Part shown: positions 48,368-57,156 of the stretch, piece by piece
How positions within the stretch are numbered: position 1 is the first letter of the stretch
How the letters are laid out: each line of letters opens with the position of its first letter
Origin: Enterococcus mundtii
GTDB taxonomy: Bacteria > Bacillota > Bacilli > Lactobacillales > Enterococcaceae
DNA length: 64,000 nucleotides
Direction: 5' to 3'
Assembly (NCBI RefSeq): GCF_013394305.1
Contig: NZ_AP019810.1
Location: forward strand, 2,043,501 to 2,107,500
Position numbers and translations under genes: made by a program
The notes under the pieces: model-generated
What the model was told of the DNA's origin: nothing
The model's input: the letters and a program-made list of their open reading frames with translations, nothing else
The model's database searches: none

Positions 48368-49999
48368 ATGGCGTTTACAGAAAAAGTGATTTATCAGATT
48401 TATCCCAAGTCATATCGTGACACGAATGGTGATGGGATTGGTGATTTACCAGGAGTCAAAGAAAAATTACCTTATTTAAATGAATTGGGCATTGACATGA
48501 TTTGGTTGAACCCCTTTTACCCAAGCCCGCAAAAAGACAATGGGTATGATATCTCTGATTATCAAGCAATCGATCCATTATTCGGTACGATGGCTGATTT
48601 TGAAGAGCTAGTCGCTGAAGCAAAAAAATATCAGATCGACATCATGCTAGATATGGTATTGAACCATGTCTCTATTGAACATGAATGGTTCCAAAAAGCA
48701 TTAGCTGGAGATAAGTATTATCAAGATTTCTTTATTTTAAGAGATGAACCAACAGATTGGGTATCAAAATTCGGTGGGAACGCTTGGGCGCCATTCGGCG
48801 AAACAGGGAAGTACTATTTACACTTGTATGATAAAACGCAAGCTGATTTGAATTGGCGTAATGAAGCAGTCCAACAAGAATTATTCAAAGTTGTTCGTTT
48901 TTGGATGGATAAAGGTGTCAAAGGGTTCCGTTTTGATGTAATCAACGTGATCGGAAAAGACGAGGAACTAAAAAACAACGCGGAAAATGAAGGGAAAGCC
49001 GAGTACACAGATAAACCAATTACTCATACGTATTTACAACGCTTAAATAAAGAAACGTTTGGCCAAGACCCTGAAATCATAACGGTAGGAGAAATGAGTT
49101 CAACGACTATCGAAAACTGTCTTTTATATACGTCACCTGAACGAAATGAATTGTCAATGGTATTTAATTTCCACCATTTGAAAGTCGATTATGAAAATGG
49201 CAATAAATGGACAACTCCGCCATTTGATTTTGAAGAGTTAAAGCGTTTGTTCCATACTTGGGGAGAAGAAATGAGCGCAGGAAATGGCTGGAATGCACTA
49301 TTTTTGAATAACCATGACCAACCACGTGCCTTAAATCGTTTTGTCGATGTCGAACAGTACCGTAAACAAGGGGCAGAGATGTTGGCCACGATGATCCATT
49401 TAAATCGAGGTACTCCGTATATCTATATGGGAGAAGAAATCGGGATGATCGATCCTGACTTCGATTCGATTTCTGACTACCGGGACATTGAAAGCTTAAA
49501 CGCATATAACCTGTTACAAGAACAAGGATTCACGCCAGAAGAAGCCTTTCGACGAATTAAAGCAAAGTCACGAGATAACTCACGCACACCGATGCAGTGG
49601 ACAGATGAACCACAAGCTGGCTTCACGTCAGGGACACCTTGGTTACCTTTAGCATCGAAGCACCAAACAATTAATGTAGCAAACGAGCAAAAGCAAGAAC
49701 AGTCGATTTTTGCCTATTACCAAAGACTGATCCAACTAAGAAAAACATATCCAGTGATTGCTAATGGTGACTACAAAGCCTATGCACCTGAGCATCCACA
49801 AGTCTATGGTTATCTTAGACAAACCGATCATCAAAAATTATTAGTTCTGACCAATTTTTACGCGAAAGAAACGTCGGTGGAATTACCGGAAGAATTTGTA
49901 GGTGCGGAAGTATTGATCAGTAACTACCCAACGACAGTTGAAAAAGAAATGAAGTTACAGCCTTATCAAGCAGTCGCACTATTAGTGCAAGGAAAGTAG
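48368..49999 (+). CDS. treA: Trehalose-6-phosphate hydrolase (GH13)
   Basis: 543 residues. GH13 barrel with the nucleophile D190 in GFRFDVINV, acid/base E242 in TVGEMSST and D317 in LNNHDQPR. The motifs YQIYPKSYRDTNGDGIGDL and NELSMVFNFHHLKVDY are those of TreA/TreC enzymes, and not of oligo-1,6-glucosidases. It cuts trehalose-6-phosphate to glucose and glucose-6-phosphate. No trehalose PTS or treR gene is nearby, yet a TreR-like box lies in the leader. GGAGG precedes ATG. Flanked by two AI-2E permeases. Confidence 0.92.
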   Translation: MAFTEKVIYQIYPKSYRDTNGDGIGDLPGVKEKLPYLNELGIDMIWLNPFYPSPQKDNGYDISDYQAIDPLFGTMADFEELVAEAKKYQIDIMLDMVLNHVSIEHEWFQKALAGDKYYQDFFILRDEPTDWVSKFGGNAWAPFGETGKYYLHLYDKTQADLNWRNEAVQQELFKVVRFWMDKGVKGFRFDVINVIGKDEELKNNAENEGKAEYTDKPITHTYLQRLNKETFGQDPEIITVGEMSSTTIENCLLYTSPERNELSMVFNFHHLKVDYENGNKWTTPPFDFEELKRLFHTWGEEMSAGNGWNALFLNNHDQPRALNRFVDVEQYRKQGAEMLATMIHLNRGTPYIYMGEEIGMIDPDFDSISDYRDIESLNAYNLLQEQGFTPEEAFRRIKAKSRDNSRTPMQWTDEPQAGFTSGTPWLPLASKHQTINVANEQKQEQSIFAYYQRLIQLRKTYPVIANGDYKAYAPEHPQVYGYLRQTDHQKLLVLTNFYAKETSVELPEEFVGAEVLISNYPTTVEKEMKLQPYQAVALLVQGK

Positions 50000-50025
50000 A
50001 GACTGTGACAAACGAATAGTTTGAA

Positions 50026-50068
50026 AAATAAGCAGCAAAAGCATGAATAGCTTTTGCTGCTTATTTAT
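50026..50068 (+). terminator. Terminator after treA
   Basis: AAATAAGCAGCAAAAGC / GCTTTTGCTGCTTATTT, perfect 17-bp arms. A second, bidirectional stem GATAGG..CCTATC follows at about 50123-50155. Confidence 0.85.
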
Positions 50069-50161
50069 GGGATTTGCTTATCTCTGAAATGTTGCTCGAT
50101 GAATACCGTATAGTTTTTTTAAGATAGGAGTGGACTCATGTCTCACGCCTATCCTTTTTTG

Positions 50162-51343
50162 TTACTTAAAGTAATCCTTCTCTGAAAAATCAGCTTTTTG
50201 ATAAACTCCTTGATCCCCATAAAACTTATTGTAACGCTGTTTGAATTTTCTAAAGAGAAAAACAACGAGTAGTTTGATCAATGTATAGATCGGAATACCA
50301 AAAATGACGCCCATGATTCCTAGAAGATCTCCCATGACTAATAAGACAATCAAAATCGTGATGGGGTGGATCTGTAACCGATCACCCATCACACGAGGGA
50401 CCACAAGATCTCCGTGAAGCAACTGGACAACGAACCAGACGATCACAAATTTTACAGCCATGAAAGTCGAATCTTGAAAAGCAATGAATAGTCCCGGAAA
50501 GAAAGCGATGAATGGACCGATATAAGGAATAATACATAATAAACCAGCAGCGATAGCCAGAATACTTGCAAATTCTAAGCCAATCAATAAGAAAGTTACC
50601 CAGTAAACGGCGCCTAGAATGAAAGAAGCGATGATTTGTCCTTTTAAGAAAGCACCTAATTGTTGGTTCGCAATTTTAGTCAAAGTCCGAAAATCTGTGC
50701 GAAATTTTGGTGGAACGATACCTAAGACCGATTGATAAAAATTGTGCGGATCTTTTAAAAGGAAAAAGGCAATGATCGGACCAGTAAATAAAGTGATAAA
50801 GGTCGTTGTGACCGCTGAGAATAGATTTCCTAGACTTTCAGCACCGCTCTGCCAATAGTTACCGATGAATGAAGTAAAGTTATCGGTGAAATCATCAATC
50901 GATGCAAAGAATTGATTGAACGAGTCAGAAAATGGTGTCTGTGCTAAAAAGTCCTTCAACGTTTGTTGGAAATCTTGGAATAGGTCAGGTAGTTGTTGAA
51001 TCAATGTGGTTGCTTGCTGTTCTAAAAACGGAAATAGCCAGACACCTCCTAAGCCAATCAGCAATAAAATAATAACAAAAACTAAAATGACTGACAGATT
51101 ACGTGAGAGTTTCTTGCTGAGACGTTTGATCAAAGGTTCTAATAAATAATATAAGACCAAAGCAAAAAGGACTGGTGGTAAAGTCGTGATAAAAATGACA
51201 ACCAGTGGTTTGAATATAAAAGCAATCTTTTGGAAAAAGTAAATGACCAACGCGATCATCACAAGTAGTCCTAGAACGTAATACGAAGTTTTCCCTCCTA
51301 AAAAACGAATCAGTCGGGAAGATTCTTTCGGTTTTTTTTCCAC
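50162..51343 (-). CDS. AI-2E (PerM/UPF0118) family permease, second copy
   Basis: 394 residues from GTG 51343 (AAAGGAG seven bases upstream; product MEKKPKESSRL). Pairs of helices near the N-terminus, an amphipathic middle (about 130-210, rich in Phe/Gln) and the C-terminal helices with LLCIIPYIGPFIAFFPGLFI. Same family as the gene at 46.9-48.0 kb but clearly diverged, so an old duplication. Substrate unknown. Confidence 0.85.
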   Translation of the reverse strand: MEKKPKESSRLIRFLGGKTSYYVLGLLVMIALVIYFFQKIAFIFKPLVVIFITTLPPVLFALVLYYLLEPLIKRLSKKLSRNLSVILVFVIILLLIGLGGVWLFPFLEQQATTLIQQLPDLFQDFQQTLKDFLAQTPFSDSFNQFFASIDDFTDNFTSFIGNYWQSGAESLGNLFSAVTTTFITLFTGPIIAFFLLKDPHNFYQSVLGIVPPKFRTDFRTLTKIANQQLGAFLKGQIIASFILGAVYWVTFLLIGLEFASILAIAAGLLCIIPYIGPFIAFFPGLFIAFQDSTFMAVKFVIVWFVVQLLHGDLVVPRVMGDRLQIHPITILIVLLVMGDLLGIMGVIFGIPIYTLIKLLVVFLFRKFKQRYNKFYGDQGVYQKADFSEKDYFK

Positions 51344-51429
51344 GATAGTTCTCCTTTCTCTTGAAATAAGTAGTTGATTTTTGGGTTGGGCTATTCTCAC
51401 GAAGCAACTATTGAGATCGAATGAAGCCT

Positions 51430-51645
51430 TTTTAATAGTCAGCCAAACGGTGAAAAATATGAGAAGCTATTTTCTCAAATTCTGTCTTACTACTTGGAGC
51501 TGAACATCTTTCTCACAACCTAATAAACGGTGTTCGAAAAGCTGACCTTCAACAGTAAGATGAAAAATCAAAAAATATGGAAAGCTATTTTCTGATTTTC
51601 CATCTTACTGCTCAGGTCAAAACGCTTCTTACACAACCTTGTCCT
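51430..51645 (-). repeat. Palindromic repeat family, tandem array D (118-bp period)
   Basis: Two units: CACAACC at 51514 and 51632, 118 bp apart. TAAACGGTGTTCGAAAAGC, central stems with AAAGCTATTTTCTGATTTTC, and GGAGCTGAACATCTTTCTCA are recognisable family parts. The array fills most of the gap between the AI-2E gene and adcA. Confidence 0.82.
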
Positions 51646-51743
51646 ACTCCAAGTTATTATAATCTGAAACGGGTATAAAAAGAAAATGATACAGTTGAAA
51701 AATCAATCGAATTTCGATAATAAAATAAATTTAGTAATAATGC

Positions 51744-51807
51744 TTGACGGTTGGTTTGATTCTATGCTAAATTAATTCCTGTTGCTAAAACGTAACTATT
51801 ACGATTT
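51744..51807 (+). promoter_or_regulatory. adcA promoter and Zur-type operator
   Basis: TTGACG (51744-51749), 18 bp, TAAATT (51768-51773). Downstream, AAAACGTAACTATTACGATT at 51787-51806 fits the Zur box (ATCGTAAT-N-ATTACGAT type) at all but two or three positions, and another half-site AATCGTAAT follows at 51817-51825. This suggests repression by Zur when zinc is plentiful. Confidence 0.82.
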
Positions 51808-51860
51808 GCATTTATTAATCGTAATCAAATAGAGAAAGAAGATGAGAAGGAGCGAATAAA

Positions 51861-53465
51861 ATGAAACGTTGGATCAAGGTGGTAGGAGGATTACTGTTGA
51901 CAGGGATCCTTGCAAGTTGTGGCACAGGAGATACTGCAACAAATACAAATGCACAAAATGATGAAAACTTGAATGTAATGACGACATTTTATCCAATGTA
52001 CGAATTTACGAAGCAAGTAGTTGGTGAGGAGGGAAATGTTGAATTATTGATTCCAGCTGGAACAGATTCACATGACTACGAACCTTCTGCAAGAGATATG
52101 GCAAAAATCCAAAATGCTGATGTTTTTGTTTATAATGATGAAAATATGGAAACTTGGGTTCCAGCAATTGAACATACTTTAAAAGAGGGCGATGTACTTC
52201 CAATCAAAGCAACAGAAGGAATGTTGTTATTGCCTGGGGATGGTCATTGCCATCACCACGATCATGACGATGAAGACCACGATCATGAAGACCATGATCA
52301 CGATGATCATGCGGATGACCACGACCATGATCACGATCACGGAGACAACGGTCATTCACATGAATTAGATCCACATGTTTGGTTAGCTCCTAATCTAGCG
52401 ATGAAGCAAGTAGAAACGATTCGTGACCAATTGATTGAGGCATATCCTGAAAAAGAAGAAGCATTCACTGAAAATGCTGCCTCTTATTTAGAAGAATTAG
52501 AAACGCTACACAACACTTTTAAAGAAACATTAGGTCAAGCAAAACAAAAATCATTTGTGACCCAACACGCTGCGTTCAATTATTTAGCTCTAGAATATGG
52601 TCTTAATCAAGTACCAATTGCCGGTCTTTCTTCAAGTGAAGAACCTTCTGCTGCAAGAATTGCCGAGTTAAAAGAATTTGTTGAAGACCATGGGATTGAA
52701 TATATCTATTTTGAAGAGAATGCCAAAGACAGTATCGCTCGTACTTTAGCTACTGAAGCAGGCATATCGTTAGCAGTATTGAATCCTTTAGAAGGATTGA
52801 CAAAAGAGCAAATGGATAACGGTGAAACGTACATTTCAATCATGGAAGCAAACTTAAAAGCGCTCCAAAAAACTACGGATACTGAAAATCCATTAGAAGA
52901 TACATTGAAACCTGAAAAAGAAAAAACAGTTTATAATGGTTATTTTGAAGATTCAGAGGTCCAAGATCGCCCGTTATCAGATTGGAATGGTATCTGGCAA
53001 ACTGTCGATACGTATATGGCAGATGGAACGTTTGATCAAGTATTTGAATATAAAGCCAAAACAAATCCAGATATGACAGCTGAAGAGTATCGTGAATACT
53101 ATGAAATAGGCTACAAAACAGATGTCGAAAAAATTGAGATCAAAGATGATACGATGATCTTTACTTTCAAGGATGGCGAAGTTAAAGAATCGAAATACCG
53201 TTATGCTGGTAAAGAAATCTTGAACTATTCAGCAGGTAATCGCGGTGTCCGTTTCTTGTTTGAAGCAGAAGATCCTGATTCTGGTGCGTTCAAGTATGTA
53301 CAATTCAGTGACCACTCGATTGCGCCTACCAAATCAGACCATTTCCATATCTATCTAGGAAATGAAAGCCAAGAAGCTTTACTAGAAGAAATGGACAATT
53401 GGCCAACTTTCTATCCGGAAGAAATGACTGGAAAAGAAATCGCGCAAGAAATGATCGCGCATTAA
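51861..53465 (+). CDS. adcA: Zinc-binding lipoprotein AdcA with ZinT domain
   Basis: 534 residues. Signal peptide with lipobox ILASC (lipidated C20), a cluster A-I substrate-binding domain of the ZnuA/AdcA type (about 35-345) with a very His/Asp-rich loop (about 126-169), and a C-terminal ZinT/YodA domain (about 355-534; VQDRPLSDWNGIWQTVD, DHFHIYLGNE). It catches Zn2+ outside the membrane and hands it to an AdcBC permease, which is not next to it here. The preceding Zur box fits zinc-starvation control. Start by GAGAAGGAG. Confidence 0.94.
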   Translation: MKRWIKVVGGLLLTGILASCGTGDTATNTNAQNDENLNVMTTFYPMYEFTKQVVGEEGNVELLIPAGTDSHDYEPSARDMAKIQNADVFVYNDENMETWVPAIEHTLKEGDVLPIKATEGMLLLPGDGHCHHHDHDDEDHDHEDHDHDDHADDHDHDHDHGDNGHSHELDPHVWLAPNLAMKQVETIRDQLIEAYPEKEEAFTENAASYLEELETLHNTFKETLGQAKQKSFVTQHAAFNYLALEYGLNQVPIAGLSSSEEPSAARIAELKEFVEDHGIEYIYFEENAKDSIARTLATEAGISLAVLNPLEGLTKEQMDNGETYISIMEANLKALQKTTDTENPLEDTLKPEKEKTVYNGYFEDSEVQDRPLSDWNGIWQTVDTYMADGTFDQVFEYKAKTNPDMTAEEYREYYEIGYKTDVEKIEIKDDTMIFTFKDGEVKESKYRYAGKEILNYSAGNRGVRFLFEAEDPDSGAFKYVQFSDHSIAPTKSDHFHIYLGNESQEALLEEMDNWPTFYPEEMTGKEIAQEMIAH

Positions 53466-53475
53466 ACGATACTAA

Positions 53476-53535
53476 AAAACGAAGAATGAATGGAAAAGAG
53501 GATTTTACGACTTTTTCATTCATTCTTCGTTTCTT
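53476..53535. terminator. Bidirectional terminator
   Basis: AAACGAAGAATGAATG / CATTCATTCTTCGTTT, 16-bp perfect arms, between converging adcA and the agr operon. Confidence 0.88.
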
Positions 53536-53567
53536 TATTAAAAAGAAATTATTTATTTTATTGTCTT

Positions 53568-54296
53568 TCAAGAAATCAACTTCTTTAGCCCACGAATCGA
53601 AACAGGGATCACTTCCCCGTTGGATAGAGTCACTTCTCGTGTTTTCTTATTGATTGTTTGGACATTTTGGGTATTGATGACATAAGATTTGTGACAGCGG
53701 ATAAAGTGTTGACTTTTCTTTTCGATATCTTTTATCTTCTCGTAAAACTGCATTTGGGCATGTGTCAAATGGACCTCCAGTTTATGAGGAGTACCTTGAG
53801 CAGTAGAAAAGTATTGGATATCTCGAATAGGTAAAAATTTGATTTCATCATTGAATTCAATTCTAAAAATATCCTTTTGTAATGGCGCAGTTTGGAAATC
53901 TTCGAATATTTTACTTAAGATACGTTCAACATTTTCTTTAAGATCAAAAATATCTTCTTTGATGATATAATCAGTCGGCTCAATGTTGCTTTTCAAAATC
54001 GTCATGGAAAGATCGGTGTGTGAAGTAACATAAATGATTTTTCCAAGCGAGTCCAAGTCACGTACTCGTTTTCCAATGGCAATGCCATCTAATTCACTGT
54101 CTTTCAGTTCGATATCCAAAAAATAAATACCAAAAGAAGACGTACGTATCCTTGCTGCATTGAGGAGTTCAATAGGATCAGAAGTTGCAATATGGACATA
54201 ACTATCCAAATTTTCAATCATGATCCGATTCTTGATTACTGTAGAGATGACTTCCAGTTGTTTCGGATCGTCTTCACAAATGTAAATGGGAATCAT
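53568..54296 (-). CDS. agrA: AgrA-type response regulator (LytTR)
   Basis: 242 residues. Receiver domain (about 1-125; acidic E8-D9-D10, phospho-acceptor D61 in YFLDIEL, and a later Lys K113-like) and LytTR DNA-binding domain (about 145-242; HFIRCHKSYVINTQNV, REVTLSNGEVIPVSIR). It is the output of an Agr/Fsr-type peptide quorum-sensing system. AAGGAG lies in the last codons of the kinase gene; the gap is four bases. Targets unknown; its own operon is the first candidate. Confidence 0.92.
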   Translation of the reverse strand: MIPIYICEDDPKQLEVISTVIKNRIMIENLDSYVHIATSDPIELLNAARIRTSSFGIYFLDIELKDSELDGIAIGKRVRDLDSLGKIIYVTSHTDLSMTILKSNIEPTDYIIKEDIFDLKENVERILSKIFEDFQTAPLQKDIFRIEFNDEIKFLPIRDIQYFSTAQGTPHKLEVHLTHAQMQFYEKIKDIEKKSQHFIRCHKSYVINTQNVQTINKKTREVTLSNGEVIPVSIRGLKKLIS

Positions 54297-54300
54297 AAAA

Positions 54301-55584
54301 TTACTCCTTTAATTGTATATGGATTGTTTGTGAAAATCGCTGATTCTCAATCGATGTTTCAAGAAAAAGATAAGGATTCGTTTTTGTTAACTCATCAAGA
54401 ATAAATAAACCTAATCCTTCATTTTTGGGATTTGTTTTCGTCGAGAAGCCTTTTTGTTTTAACTTACTCAATGGAAACGTATTCGTAGTAGTGTTGATGA
54501 CACGTATCATCAACGACTGTTTTTTCTTGATGATCAGTACTTCGATTTTTTTCTTTTTGGTTACTGTTGCACCTTCGATTGCATTATCAAGAATAATACC
54601 AAGCATTCTTACCAAATTGATCGTATATTTTTTACCAATGACGATTTCATCTGGAACGGTCAATTGGACAGAGATACCTTTTTCTTGTGCCATCATTAAT
54701 TTTAAAGAGAATAGACTTCTTATTTCAGGTACCTTCATTTTGTCTAGTAAGCTAAGATTTGCTGGGAAGAGATTCATCATTTCACGTGTAGGTAAAATCG
54801 TTTGGTTATAATATTTTTGTAAGCCCTCAAGATCGCCTTCAGAAATATAACTATTCAAAGAAAACAACAGATTTTGATAATCGTGTTTAAACTCTCTAAG
54901 CTCTTGATAATTTTTTTCTAGATCTCTAATGTAATCTTGCTGCAATTGGATGCGTTGTTCCAATAATTGATCTGCCATCTTTTTATTTGATATTTTCCAA
55001 TAGTAAATCAAGATAATTAGGCCGACACACAGATAAAGGATAAAAAAGCTCGTATTTAATGCTAGTACTTTTGGCGTTTCACCAGAAAATCGTGTATAAA
55101 AAATAATGATATAGTAGGTAAGTAAAACCAATGAACCGATTGTACCAATCATTCGACGGTCAACACTAGCGGACCAATTATCTAAAAACTTTTTGAATCC
55201 ATACGCAAATAATAAAGATAAAATCGCTGATACAGTTATATGGAAATATTGTAATGCATCTCCAGGTTCAATGACAGCAGATTCCAATACTAAAAAATCC
55301 GCAACGCTCGTCAAATGATCGCCTAAAATGGAAGCTAATAATCCCAAAGGTAATGCGTAGATCATATGTTGGCGCGAGGATGAAAAGAAAAAGAAAAGTA
55401 GACTCAACATGGCAATTGCGACAAGTGCAGAAAAAATACCTAAAATCGGGTAAAGTATTCCCAACAGGGCTGCTGCCAAGAGACTAAACGTAGAAAATAG
55501 GTATTTATTTTTAATTTGGGAATTGATGATTAAGATAGAACTTGTGTAAATCAGATATTGCAAGGCTATGGACCACAAAAACAT
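54301..55584 (-). CDS. agrC: AgrC-type sensor histidine kinase
   Basis: 427 residues. Six or seven N-terminal membrane helices (about 1-200), coiled coil (about 200-230), the HPK10-class motif FKHDYQNLL with H234, and an ATPase domain with N box ILDNAIEGA and a G box KNEGLGLFIL. The pattern is that of AgrC/FsrC receptors for cyclic peptides. ATG 55584 has GGGAG upstream. It follows the small agrD gene by 49 bases. Confidence 0.92.
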   Translation of the reverse strand: MFLWSIALQYLIYTSSILIINSQIKNKYLFSTFSLLAAALLGILYPILGIFSALVAIAMLSLLFFFFSSSRQHMIYALPLGLLASILGDHLTSVADFLVLESAVIEPGDALQYFHITVSAILSLLFAYGFKKFLDNWSASVDRRMIGTIGSLVLLTYYIIIFYTRFSGETPKVLALNTSFFILYLCVGLIILIYYWKISNKKMADQLLEQRIQLQQDYIRDLEKNYQELREFKHDYQNLLFSLNSYISEGDLEGLQKYYNQTILPTREMMNLFPANLSLLDKMKVPEIRSLFSLKLMMAQEKGISVQLTVPDEIVIGKKYTINLVRMLGIILDNAIEGATVTKKKKIEVLIIKKKQSLMIRVINTTTNTFPLSKLKQKGFSTKTNPKNEGLGLFILDELTKTNPYLFLETSIENQRFSQTIHIQLKE

Positions 55585-55633
55585 AAAGCACAGCTCCCAT
55601 TGCGTTTTCCCAAATTATAGCATATTTATATTA

Positions 55634-55744
55634 TTATTTTTTTAATTTTTCAGGTATTTTAAATTCTGAGCTCATACCGAAGCAGCAGCCAGATACAAAG
55701 AAATCAGAAAGGTTAGTTAATTGTTTAACGATTGTTTTTTTCAT
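55634..55744 (-). CDS. agrD: AgrD-type autoinducing peptide precursor
   Basis: 36 codons on the minus strand, ATG with GGAGG seven bases upstream. It overlaps the end of agrB by 20 bp. Parts: amphipathic leader MKKTIVKQLTNLSDFFVSG (1-19), core CCFGMSS (20-26), and acidic/charged tail EFKIPEKLKK (27-36). The tail has the F-x-[IV]-P-x-x-L pattern of staphylococcal AgrD (EFEVPKEL) and Lactobacillus LamD (ETKIPDEL). In those, cleavage is six residues before the proline; here that falls between S25 and S26, giving a core of CFGMS closed by a thiolactone on C21. C20 could give a six-residue variant. Confidence 0.88.
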   Translation of the reverse strand: MKKTIVKQLTNLSDFFVSGCCFGMSSEFKIPEKLKK

Positions 55745-56327
55745 AAAAAATTCCTCCAATATTCATCATGTAATTTGTAACTGGAAGCAACGTAGCTATT
55801 TCTAAAATAATCCCAAGTAGTAAATAGGTAGAAAAGTAAGAAGCAGAGAAAAATAATGTGAGTACTGCAAATAAAAGATACATGAAAATTGCTTTTTTTA
55901 GTAGGGGTGGGCGTTTCTCTGGTGCAATTGGGTTAAGGGCTGTGCCTCTTGATCCATAGCGAAGCAAAAGGAAAAAACAAACAATTAACAAAAGGACCAT
56001 CATAGGGAAAGAGAAAGTCAATTGATAATGTTTCATTACTAAGGGAACCCCCCACAAATAAAGCAAAGTCCAAAGTAAGCAAACAAATTCAGAATCGGAA
56101 TGGAGACCGTAAGCATATCTGCGAATACAGATATATGAAAGGAAAGTCATTCCTGTTTCTACCCACGTGCCTGTCAATAAAGAAAATACAAAAACGACAG
56201 CAAGTTTTCCAAGATTGTTCAGCAAAACTTCCAGAGCAAACTTCACTTGGATGTAAGTCATATCTTCTTCATCTTGTTTTCCGTTGAATAATATTGCCAA
56301 TATTCGATTTACCACTTTATTTTTCAT
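55725..56327 (-). CDS. agrB: AgrB-type peptide processing protease
   Basis: 200 residues with five or six membrane helices. Catalytic pair H76 and C83 in GLHSDSEFVC, spaced seven apart as in staphylococcal AgrB (H77, C84), preceded by the conserved RRYAYG. It cuts the C-terminal tail of AgrD and closes the thiolactone ring. First gene of the B-D-C-A set, which is the gene order of Agr and Lam, and not that of E. faecalis fsr. Ribosome site GGAGG nine or ten bases before ATG. Confidence 0.93.
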   Translation of the reverse strand: MKNKVVNRILAILFNGKQDEEDMTYIQVKFALEVLLNNLGKLAVVFVFSLLTGTWVETGMTFLSYICIRRYAYGLHSDSEFVCLLWTLLYLWGVPLVMKHYQLTFSFPMMVLLLIVCFFLLLRYGSRGTALNPIAPEKRPPLLKKAIFMYLLFAVLTLFFSASYFSTYLLLGIILEIATLLPVTNYMMNIGGIFYEKNNR

Positions 56328-56340
56328 CTCTATACGTACC

Positions 56341-56417
56341 TCCGAATACTATAATAAGCGAAAAGACATAAAAAAAGTTTTTCGATTCATAAAAGGACGT
56401 TTTGACATCAAAATCGT
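56341..56417 (-). promoter_or_regulatory. agr promoter with upstream dyad
   Basis: On the minus strand -10-like TATTAT (56351-56356) or TATAGT (56348-56353) has only poly-T at the -35 place. About 20 bp further upstream, at 56397-56417, ACGATTTTGATGTCAAAACGT is almost a palindrome (TTTTGA-TG-TCAAAA at the centre) and contains AACG repeats. A weak -35 plus an upstream dyad is what an AgrA-activated promoter should show. Confidence 0.5.
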
Positions 56418-56903
56418 TAACTAAGTGAATTTTGTAACATATTTGTTATACAAGAATGAAAAGCTTTTTCTTATGTAAAAAATAAAAGACATGTTTATCT
56501 CTAAATAATTAAAAAATTTCCTGTAAAACTATCAAATCATCTTTAAATTTTCAACTAAACGTACGATTATACCAAAAAAGAGTGAGATTATTTAACAGTT
56601 TTGATGCCAAAAGAACTTTTTATGATATTTCTGTGTTATGTTTAAAAATTTATGTTAAAAATTAGTAAAGGTTGCGAAGATAAATGTAAGTGACACGTTC
56701 TTATATTTTTGTTTTACCAACTTCTTAATAGAAGGCAGCAACTCCCCTTCCCCTTTTGTTGTTGCCTTCTGATATCAACAACAAGGTAGTTTCTATGTTA
56801 AAATGCAAGCCTTTAAGAAGGTGGGTTTGTCAATAAAGGTAACAGATTCGAAATTTTATCAAAAGAAGTTGTGCCGTATGCACAACATAATGGAGGAAAT
56901 AGC
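56418..56903. other. AT-rich intergenic region between agrB and a small gene
   Basis: No convincing gene. A stem-loop at 56730-56770 (AGAAGGCAGCAAC / GTTGTTGCCTTCT) and a hairpin GTTGTGC-CGTAT-GCACAAC at 56868-56886, just before the ribosome site of the next gene, are the only clear structures. Confidence 0.5.
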
Positions 56904-57119
56904 ATGGAAAATGAAAATCTATTTGAAGTCGGTAAAACGTACGCATTTGTATCAGATTTATTTTGTTCTCCAATTGAAGCAGAAATTGAAAAAATCTATG
57001 AGAATAGTTTGATGGTTCGTGTTCTCAATTGCGCAGATGAAGACAATGAAACTGCACACAATTTACACTGGCAATTAGTCGTTCGTAAGTCAAGTGCAGT
57101 GAAAGAGTACAGCTACTAA
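56904..57119 (+). CDS. Small conserved protein (DUF2187-like)
   Basis: 71 residues from ATG 56904, seven bases after GGAGG; an upstream in-frame ATG lies inside a hairpin and lacks a site. It reads FEVGKTYAFVSDLFCSPIEA then a beta-rich body ending HNLHWQLVVRKSSAVKEYS, similar to small KOW-like DUF2187 proteins of enterococci. No membrane segment. It has its own terminator. Function unknown; its neighbour on the other strand is the agr operon. Confidence 0.6.
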   Translation: MENENLFEVGKTYAFVSDLFCSPIEAEIEKIYENSLMVRVLNCADEDNETAHNLHWQLVVRKSSAVKEYSY

Positions 57120-57156
57120 TAGTAACTGTTCATGAATGAAAAATAGTATTTTGATA

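Noticed and set aside
46918-51343. AI-2E permeases as part of a quorum-sensing system with the nearby agr locus.
   Set aside because: The family name is historical; members often have unrelated transport roles, and gene order does not link them to agr.
56681-56760. Possible AgrA-type direct repeat near ACACGTTCTT between agrB and the small gene.
   Set aside because: Only one copy could be found; insufficient for a binding-site call.
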